Source: Bryobacterales bacterium (lineage in GTDB: Bacteria > Acidobacteriota > Terriglobia > Bryobacterales > Bryobacteraceae). Taken from it: DNA of 5,406 nucleotides. A program made the position numbers and the translations under genes. The stretch's first letter is position 1; each line of letters begins with the position of its first letter. The stretch is taken from the NCBI GenBank assembly GCA_003154855.1, contig PMEV01000276.1, positions 3,181 through 8,586 on the forward strand, in the 5' to 3' direction. The notes under the pieces are model-generated. The model ran no database searches and was not told the origin of the DNA. It saw only the letters and a program-made list of their open reading frames with translations. This document shows, one piece after another, positions 1-5,406 of this stretch.

Positions 1-3000
1 TCGAGCACCTCGCGGACCTTGGCGGCCAGCTCGGCGGCGAGGAAGGGCTTGGCGATGGAGTTCTCCTGGTAGTTCGGAGCGCCCGCGACCTCCGGCATGC
101 GGTCCGCGTAGCCCGAGATGTAAAGGACGCGGATTCCGGGCCGCAGGGCGATCAGCCGCGCCGCGAGCTCCAGGCCGTTCATACCGGGCATGACCAGGTC
201 GGTCAGCATCATCTGGAAGGGTTCCCTGGCCTGCTGGACGAGCGCCAGCGCCGCATTGCCGTCCCCCGCTTCCAGCACCTGGTAGCCCAGGCTGCTCAGA
301 AGGTTGCGCATCAGCTTCCGGACGGCCGGCTGGTCCTCCACCAGCAGGATGGTCTCCGTTCCCCGGTAATCGGAAAGCTTGGCCTCATCCGCCGTGGCCC
401 GCGCCGCCAGCGCCTGCTGGACGGCTGGCAGGTAGATGCGGAAGGTCGTGCCCTGGCCCGGCTGGCTCTCGACGAAAATGCGGCCCCCACTCTGCTCGAC
501 GATTCCGTAGACGGTGGCCAGCCCCAGTCCGGTGCCCTTGCCCGGACCCTTGGTGGTGAAGAAAGGCTCGAAAGCGTGAGCTTTCACCTCTTCGGTCATG
601 CCCGCTCCCGTGTCGCTGACCGAAAGCAGCGCGTAGCGGCCGGGAGGCAGGCCGGGCTCGGGCGACGCCGCGCCCTCCGGGATCGCGACGTTCGCGGATT
701 GGATGACGATCTTGCCTCCCGACGGCATGGCGTCGCGGGCATTCACCGCCAGGTTCATGACTACCTGCTGCATCTGCCCGGCATCGGCGCACACGCGGGC
801 CGGCAGCGGGTCCAGGCGCAGGCTGAGCTCGATGTCCTCCCCGATCAGGCGGCCCAGTAGGCTCCCCGCATCGGCCAGCACCGCGTTCAAGTCCAGTAAC
901 TCCGGCTTGAGCATCTGGCGGCGGCTGAAGGCCAGCAATTGCTGCGTCAGGGCTGCGGCCCTCCGGCCGGCGTCGTAGATCTCCAGGACGTCGGCGCGGA
1001 TCGGGTCCGGCAGATCGGCTCTCAGCAACAGCATCTCGCTGTAACCGTTAATCACCGAGAGCAGGTTATTGAAGTCGTGGGCCACGCCGCCGGCCAGCCG
1101 CCCGACGCTCTCCAGCCGCTGCGCCTGGCGGAAGCGTTCCTCCAACGCTCGATGCTCGGTAATGTCCCGACCGAGGCTGGCGGTTCCGACCACTTGGCCC
1201 TGGGGAGAGCGCAGCAGCGTGTTGTCCCAGGCGATCAGGCGGGAGGCGCCGGAGCGGGTCAGAATTGGGTTCTCGTAGTGCGCCGGGAGATCCCCCTGGG
1301 CCAAGCCGCGCACGAACATGCTCCAGGTCTCCTCCCGGACACTGGCGGGCACGAACAGGTCGAACCAGTTCTGGCCCATCGCCTCGGCGGCGCTCCAGCC
1401 GGTGAGGCGCAGCAAGGAGTCGTTGCAGAAGGTGATGTTGCCGGCCGTATCCAGCATTACGGCCACCAACTGCACGGTCTCGAGCAGTTCGCGGAAGCGC
1501 CGCTCGCTCTCGCGCGCCAGGTCCTCGGCCCGGGTGCGTTCGGTGATGTCCAGCGCCACCGTCCACATCTGCTGGAGGAAGCCGTTGTAGATGACATTGG
1601 TGTGGCTCCGCAGATAGTATCTCGGCCTCCCCAGGGCATCCACCTCTCTGACCACGGAGCTGCGTTCGTCTTCCCTGACGGGTGGCAAGGCTGCCATAAG
1701 GTCCTGCCAAACGGCGCGTGGGACGATGGCCTCGACGGGAGCCCCGATCGCCTCGGCAGCCGAGCGAAAGCCGCGCATGTGGGCGTAAGCGTCGTTGCAC
1801 TGGCCGATGTAACCGTCGCGATAGATGCGCTCCCGCAACTGGTCGTCGGGAAGGCCCTCCGGGATGGGCCGTTTGAAGTCCACGCACCACACGGCTTCCG
1901 CGCTGCGGGCGATGAACTCGCGGAAACGCCGATCGCTCCGGCGAAAAGCCTGCTCGGCCTGGCTGCGCTCCAGCTCGGCGGCGGCGCGCGCGGCGAAAAT
2001 CTCCAGCGTCGAGCGGGCCAGCCCAGTGTCCGCGACGAGACGGCGGAACATGACCGCAATGTGGCCCAAGGGCCGGCGCCTGGAATCGAACAGCGGCGCG
2101 CCGGCCGAAGCCTGCATGCCCGCGCAGGCGATATCCGGGAGGGCGCATTCGAAGTTGGGCGCGCGGGCGCCATCGCAGAACACCGCCAGCGTGCGCATGC
2201 GGCTGGCGTCGCCGGGAACCAGTTCGCCCACCAACGCGCAGTCCGCCTCCAGCGCCCGCGCGAGGCGCTCAACCAGGGAGTGGAAGAATTCGTCGCCGGT
2301 CGCGGAAGCCACGCCGTGCGCGATCTGCAGGATCAGTTCTTCGGTGCGCTTGCGCTCGGTGATATCCACGAACATGCACTCGAAGTGGGGCGGATCCGCC
2401 GCGCTTCGCCGGTTTATCCGGCCCGAAACCAGGACCGGCAGCGTGGATCCGTCTTTGCGCTTCGCCAGAACCTCGACATTGAGAACCTGGCCGTCCTCGT
2501 TCACGCGCCGCGTCAGAAGTTCGCGTTCTCCCGGATCGGCGATGAAATCGGACAGCGGGCCCGCGCGCAACTCGGCCAGCGAGCCGCAGCCCAGCAGTTG
2601 GAGCGCGGTGGGATTCGCCAGCTCGGCGCGGCCTACCGGGTCCGTCTGAACCATTCCCACCGGTACATTGTCGAACAGGCTGCGGAAGCGGGCTTCCGAG
2701 ACGCGCAGCGACTCCTCCGCCTGCTTGCGGGCTGTGATGTCCCGGACGAACCCGAAGAGGTACTCCTCCGCGCCGGAGCGCACATAGGTGGCCGTGATCT
2801 CAACCGGGATGATACGGCCGTCCTTAGCCTGAAGAGTGGTCTCATAGACCATCGCGCCGCGCCGCTTGACTTCTGCCCAGCGGGACGACCAGAGCTCAGG
2901 CGTGCCGCCTGGGACAAGCTCGTAGGCGCGCATGGAGAGGAGCTCCTCGTGCGGCCAGCCGGTCAGACGGGTGGCAGCCTCGTTGGCGTAGACGTACCGC

Positions 3001-3146
3001 CCGGAGGAATCCAGCCAGAACACTCCATCCGAGGCGCACTCCAGCGAATGCCGGGTCAGGGCCAGGGCCTGCTCGGCCTCCTGCAGCCGTTCCCGCAACG
3101 CCCGGACTTCCTGGTCCGGATCCACACCGCACTCGGAGTCACCCAT
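1..3146 (-). CDS. Hybrid sensor histidine kinase with four PAS domains, a short GAF and a C-terminal receiver (3' end cut)
   Basis: Reading down from the ATG at 3146 gives 1048 stop-free codons to the window edge. The predicted role is a cytoplasmic sensor that autophosphorylates on histidine and passes the phosphate to its own receiver; no membrane helix or signal peptide is visible. Approximate domain order: coiled-coil start (10-30), PAS1 (31-147), PAS2 (151-270), short GAF (273-397), PAS3 (404-540), PAS4 (550-670), HisKA (671-745), HATPase_c (790-908), receiver (931 onward). Each PAS ends in a DIT(A/E) linker (136, 261, 533, 661). The HisKA motif is GGVAHDFNNLL with His690. ATP-site boxes are Asn798/Asn802, DTGAGM (845-850), FEPFFTTK (859-866) and GTGLGL (871-876). 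The receiver shows Glu937/Asp938, phospho-acceptor Asp983 (TDLVMPGMNG), Ser1011 and Lys1033, so only about its last helix is missing. The ligands are unknown. An in-frame ATG at 3170 would add eight residues (MRPWGRWR); neither start has a strong Shine-Dalgarno, and 3146 was chosen because PAS1 already has its usual short coiled lead-in. Confidence 0.93.
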   Translation of the reverse strand, partial: MGDSECGVDPDQEVRALRERLQEAEQALALTRHSLECASDGVFWLDSSGRYVYANEAATRLTGWPHEELLSMRAYELVPGGTPELWSSRWAEVKRRGAMVYETTLQAKDGRIIPVEITATYVRSGAEEYLFGFVRDITARKQAEESLRVSEARFRSLFDNVPVGMVQTDPVGRAELANPTALQLLGCGSLAELRAGPLSDFIADPGERELLTRRVNEDGQVLNVEVLAKRKDGSTLPVLVSGRINRRSAADPPHFECMFVDITERKRTEELILQIAHGVASATGDEFFHSLVERLARALEADCALVGELVPGDASRMRTLAVFCDGARAPNFECALPDIACAGMQASAGAPLFDSRRRPLGHIAVMFRRLVADTGLARSTLEIFAARAAAELERSQAEQAFRRSDRRFREFIARSAEAVWCVDFKRPIPEGLPDDQLRERIYRDGYIGQCNDAYAHMRGFRSAAEAIGAPVEAIVPRAVWQDLMAALPPVREDERSSVVREVDALGRPRYYLRSHTNVIYNGFLQQMWTVALDITERTRAEDLARESERRFRELLETVQLVAVMLDTAGNITFCNDSLLRLTGWSAAEAMGQNWFDLFVPASVREETWSMFVRGLAQGDLPAHYENPILTRSGASRLIAWDNTLLRSPQGQVVGTASLGRDITEHRALEERFRQAQRLESVGRLAGGVAHDFNNLLSVINGYSEMLLLRADLPDPIRADVLEIYDAGRRAAALTQQLLAFSRRQMLKPELLDLNAVLADAGSLLGRLIGEDIELSLRLDPLPARVCADAGQMQQVVMNLAVNARDAMPSGGKIVIQSANVAIPEGAASPEPGLPPGRYALLSVSDTGAGMTEEVKAHAFEPFFTTKGPGKGTGLGLATVYGIVEQSGGRIFVESQPGQGTTFRIYLPAVQQALAARATADEAKLSDYRGTETILLVEDQPAVRKLMRNLLSSLGYQVLEAGDGNAALALVQQAREPFQMMLTDLVMPGMNGLELAARLIALRPGIRVLYISGYADRMPEVAGAPNYQENSIAKPFLAAELAAKVREVL

Positions 3147-3242
3147 ACGCCACCGCCCCCAAGGCCGCATTGTATGAGAAACCCCAGCAAAAAGAAAGGG
3201 TTCTCTGGAACAAAGCAGGCTCCGCCGCCGTCTTCATCTTCG
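3147..3242. promoter_or_regulatory. Divergent intergenic region between the sensor kinase and the permease operon
   Basis: This is the only stretch outside confidently assigned genes, and both units point away from it, so promoters for both are expected here or in the adjoining gene ends. It contains an A-rich patch (about 3176-3198) that contrasts with the GC-rich genes. On the minus strand, TACAAT at 3174-3169 resembles a -10 box (five of six consensus positions) about 22 bases before the kinase ATG, but no good -35 lies at the usual spacing. No convincing plus-strand promoter was seen. If the permease starts at the earlier ATG (3174), the true spacer shrinks to 27 bases and most of this region is coding. 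Location is well supported by gene layout; the specific elements are weak. Confidence 0.5.
3200..3211. repeat. Short inverted repeat GTTC-TCTG-GAAC, possible operator
   Basis: Two perfect 4-base arms (GTTC at 3200-3203 and GAAC at 3208-3211) flank a 4-base centre. The symmetry does not extend to the next outward bases. It lies in the divergent spacer upstream of the preferred permease start, where a regulator site would make sense. A match this short arises often by chance, so this is only a candidate. Confidence 0.15.
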
Positions 3243-4484
3243 ATGAGGTCAACCGCATCCATTCGGGAAGCCCTGTCGGTAGCGGCTGGGTCTCTGCGCG
3301 GCTCCAAGCTGCGCAGCTTCCTGACTCTGTTAGGAATCATCCTGGCCACCACCACGCTGATCGCGGTCATGGCCATCATTCACGGCATGGATGTCTACAT
3401 CGCCCAGCAGGTTTCCGACATGGGCGGCGACGGCTTCCGGGTCCTGCGCCTGGCCATGATCGGGGAGTTCGACGCCAAGAAGTACCTCGAGATGCAGCGG
3501 CGCAATCCCAAACTCAGGAAAGAGGAGTTCGACTTCCTGCACAGCCACATGACCCTGTCCCGCGAGATCGGCATCGAGGGGCGGCAGCGGGCCAACGTTT
3601 ACCGCGGCAAGGTGAAGGCGGACGGGGTGCTGGTGCGGGGCGTGACGCCCAACATGGGCGCCATCAGCAATACCCAGGTCGAAAGCGGCCGGTTCTTCAG
3701 CGACGGCGACAACCAGCGGCGCCAGCCCGTGACCTTCATCGGAGCGGAAATGAAGGACAAGTTCTTCGAAGGCGTGAACCCGGTGGGCAAAACGCTGTAT
3801 ATCCGCGGCGCGCCCTTCGAGGTGATCGGCGTGGCCAGGGCCAAAGGGAGCGTCTTCGGGCAGAGCCAGGACAACTACGTGATGATTCCCGCCGGCAGCT
3901 ACTTCAAGATGTTCGGCTCCCAGACCGACATCGGCTTCTTCGGCCTGGCCCTGGACCGCGAGCACCTCTACCAGGCCCAGGATGAGATGCGGATGCTGCT
4001 GCGCAGCTACCGGCACCTGGGGCCGAAAGTGGAGGACACCTTCTCGATCGTCGGCTCGGAATCGCTGACCCAGGCCTGGGACCAGTTGACCGGGGCCATC
4101 GCGGGCACGGCGGTGGCCGTGGTTTCGGTGTTCATGCTGGTGGGCGGCGTGGTGATCATGAACATCATGCTGGCGGTAGTGACCGAGCGCACCCACGAGA
4201 TCGGAATCCGCAAGTCGGTGGGCGCCCGCAAGCGCGACATCCTGAACCAGTTTCTGGTGGAGTCCTCGATGCTGGCGGCCAGTGGCGGCCTGATCGGCGT
4301 GGGGATCGCCTGGGGCCTGGCCGTGCTGGTGCGCACGGCGACCCCGGTGCCCATGGCGGTGCCCCCCACGGCGGTGTTCATCGCGGTCTTCCTCTCGGCC
4401 AGCGTGGGCCTGTTCTTCGGCATCTACCCGGCGCGCAGGGCCGCGATGCTGGATCCCATCGAAGCGCTGCGGGTGGAGAAATGA
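3243..4484 (+). CDS. MacB/FtsX-type ABC transporter permease (first of a tandem pair)
   Basis: This 413-residue protein has the MacB-type layout: a basic lead-in (SLRGSKLRSFLT, 17-28), membrane helix 1 (about 27-47), a large extracytoplasmic MacB_PCD-like domain (about 50-280), then three C-terminal helices (about 286-313, 344-364, 374-396). Family hallmarks include NPVGK (179-183), the loop ERTHEIGIRKSVGARK (315-330) and the C-terminal GIYPARRAAMLDPIEALR (393-410). Length is normal for a permease without a fused ATPase. Such proteins couple ATP hydrolysis by a separate subunit to periplasmic work, usually export of lipids, peptides or drugs; the substrate here cannot be told. The start at 3243 was chosen because family members begin roughly 20 residues before KLRSFLT. 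An earlier in-frame ATG at 3174, with a weak AAGG nine bases before it, would add 23 residues rich in Lys, Pro and Ser. The reading frame stays open far upstream, but that part is antisense to the kinase gene. The stop overlaps the next start (ATGA), indicating co-translation. Confidence 0.9.
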   Translation: MRSTASIREALSVAAGSLRGSKLRSFLTLLGIILATTTLIAVMAIIHGMDVYIAQQVSDMGGDGFRVLRLAMIGEFDAKKYLEMQRRNPKLRKEEFDFLHSHMTLSREIGIEGRQRANVYRGKVKADGVLVRGVTPNMGAISNTQVESGRFFSDGDNQRRQPVTFIGAEMKDKFFEGVNPVGKTLYIRGAPFEVIGVARAKGSVFGQSQDNYVMIPAGSYFKMFGSQTDIGFFGLALDREHLYQAQDEMRMLLRSYRHLGPKVEDTFSIVGSESLTQAWDQLTGAIAGTAVAVVSVFMLVGGVVIMNIMLAVVTERTHEIGIRKSVGARKRDILNQFLVESSMLAASGGLIGVGIAWGLAVLVRTATPVPMAVPPTAVFIAVFLSASVGLFFGIYPARRAAMLDPIEALRVEK

Positions 4485-5406
4485 GCCGCTCCGAGGTGTT
4501 TTCGGCGGCCAGGATGGCGCTGGCTACCATCCGCGAGCACAAGATGCGCAGCTTCCTCACCGTGCTGGGCGTGATTATCGGCACGGCCACGGTCATTGCC
4601 GTCGGCTCCATCATCACCGGCCTGGATTCCTCCATCTCCAACATCTTCCGGAGCTTCGGTCCCAGCACCCTGATTGTGTTCAAATTCCAGATCGGGTTCC
4701 GCTTCGACGTTAGCCGGGAAGAGTTCATGCGTAAGCCGCTGACGCTCGAAAACGCACGCGCCATCGGCGAGCGCTGCCCCTCGGTGAAGTATGTCAGCCC
4801 CTACCTCTTCCCCGACTGGAACAAGATTCACAACGGCAAGTATAAGGGCAACGAGATCTACGATCTCGACATGGCGGGTACCGAGGAAGCTTACGCCGCC
4901 GGCGGCACCGTCATGAAGTACGGGCGATTCCTGAGCGATATCGAAAACCTGCATCATCTTCCGGTGGTCGTGATCGGGGAGGACTTGGCCAAAGGCTGGT
5001 TCCCGAACATCGACCCCGTCGGCAAGATGATCGAGGTGGATGGGCATGAGTTCCAGGTGATCGGAGCCATGGAGCGCCCGGCCGCTTCGTTCCCCGGCGA
5101 GGAGGACCGGCGGATCCTGCTGCCTTACAACACCATGCGCAAGATGTTCCCCAGCGCCAAGGAGAACATGCTGATCGTGATTGCCGAGGATGGGAAACTC
5201 GCCGCCGCCATGGACGAGGTCTACGGCGTGCTGCGCCAGGAGCGCCACCTGAAACCGGCCGACCCGGACAACTTCGCCATCACCACCGCCGAGCAGATGG
5301 TGGAGGACTTCCGCAAGATGATGTCGGTGACCGCCATCGTCATGGTGGTGCTGAGTTCCATCGGGCTGCTGGTGGGCGGCGTGGGCGTGATGAACATCAT
5401 GCTGGT
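4481..5406 (+). CDS. MacB/FtsX-type ABC transporter permease (second of the pair, 3' end cut)
   Basis: The ATG at 4481 overlaps the previous stop by four bases, and 308 codons are open to the window edge. The protein repeats the architecture of its neighbour: basic lead-in (IREHKMRSFLT, 17-27), helix 1 (about 26-47, with the canonical VLGVIIGTATVIAVG), an extracytoplasmic domain (about 50-280) containing DPVGK (178-182), and the start of helix 2 (about 283 onward) with LLVGGVGVMNIML at 296-308. About 100 residues, including the cytoplasmic loop, helices 3 and 4 and the C-terminal motif, should lie beyond the edge. The extracytoplasmic sequence differs strongly from the first permease, so this is not a recent duplication; a heterodimer is the likely arrangement. 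A GGAG at 4475-4478 sits only two bases before the ATG, closer than ideal, so translation probably relies on coupling with the upstream gene. The partner ATPase is not visible and may follow to the right. Confidence 0.9.
   Translation, partial: MSRSEVFSAARMALATIREHKMRSFLTVLGVIIGTATVIAVGSIITGLDSSISNIFRSFGPSTLIVFKFQIGFRFDVSREEFMRKPLTLENARAIGERCPSVKYVSPYLFPDWNKIHNGKYKGNEIYDLDMAGTEEAYAAGGTVMKYGRFLSDIENLHHLPVVVIGEDLAKGWFPNIDPVGKMIEVDGHEFQVIGAMERPAASFPGEEDRRILLPYNTMRKMFPSAKENMLIVIAEDGKLAAAMDEVYGVLRQERHLKPADPDNFAITTAEQMVEDFRKMMSVTAIVMVVLSSIGLLVGGVGVMNIML

Noticed and set aside
385..2272. Minus-strand open frames at 385-792, 1066-2148 and 1457-2272
   Set aside because: They lie in other frames of the same strand as the kinase gene; their translations are Arg/Ala/Gly-rich with no domain, while the frame from 3146 gives an unbroken domain series.
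576..2649. Plus-strand open frames at 576-860, 703-978, 1069-1278, 1318-1590 and 1825-2649
   Set aside because: They are antisense to the kinase, have Ser/Arg-rich compositions typical of shadow frames in GC-rich DNA, and show no recognisable domain.
1527..3056. Repeated DIT(E/A)-linker and RFRELLE-like segments as possible DNA repeats
   Set aside because: These recur because each PAS domain ends and begins with similar helices; the DNA copies are diverged, so this is domain repetition and not a mobile or tandem DNA repeat.
2633..3379. Minus-strand open frames at 2633-2917, 2896-3132 and 3056-3379
   Set aside because: The first two sit in other frames of the kinase PAS1/PAS2 region; the third spans the intergenic region and is antisense to the permease start. 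None has domain content.
3170..3985. Plus-strand open frame at 3170-3985
   Set aside because: It is the same strand as the first permease but shifted; its product is Arg/Gly/Pro-rich with no membrane helices, whereas the permease frame has the full family pattern.
3330..5248. Long minus-strand frames opposite the permeases, such as 3330-4196 and 4424-5248
   Set aside because: They mirror the permease codons; the His/Ala/Val/Leu-rich translations have no family motif and no start signals.
1..5406. tRNA, rRNA, CRISPR array, insertion sequence or intrinsic terminator
   Set aside because: No regularly spaced repeats, transposase motifs, terminal inverted repeats, structural RNA signatures or GC hairpin followed by a T run were seen; nearly all sequence is accounted for by three genes and neither unit's 3' end except the coupled junction lies inside the window.

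Overview
The window is GC-rich bacterial DNA with two divergently arranged transcription units and almost no non-coding sequence. A very large, apparently soluble hybrid histidine kinase, stacked PAS domains and two different MacB-type permeases in tandem together suggest a soil-type bacterium with a large signalling repertoire. The first permease has a helix-1 sequence (GIILATTTLIAVM) that I associate from memory with Acidobacteriota. The assignment is an inference; there is no rRNA or other marker gene in view.

Positions 3146 down to 1 (minus strand) hold one uninterrupted gene of at least 1048 codons that runs off the left edge. It encodes PAS, PAS, a shortened GAF, PAS, PAS, HisKA, HATPase_c and a C-terminal receiver domain. 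The catalytic landmarks are all present (His690, N-box Asn798/Asn802, Asp845 box, GTGLGL box, receiver Asp983 and Lys1033). No membrane segment is visible, so it should be a cytoplasmic hybrid sensor kinase.

Positions 3147-3242 are the only intergenic stretch. It must carry the start signals of both units, but no strong promoter can be read by eye. The exact start codons of both flanking genes are uncertain.

Positions 3243-4484 (plus strand) encode a complete MacB/FtsX-type ABC transporter permease. It overlaps by four bases (ATGA) with a second, related but clearly different permease at 4481-5406, which is cut by the right edge just inside its second membrane helix. The pair probably forms a heteromeric type VII ABC exporter or mechanotransmission complex. 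Its ATPase, and any periplasmic adaptor, are not in the window.

Nothing here is clearly a new system. The points most worth checking are the shortened GAF domain, the divergent pairing of the sensor kinase with the exporter, the missing ATPase, and a roughly 750-codon antisense open frame that runs seamlessly into the first permease and could mislead automatic annotation.
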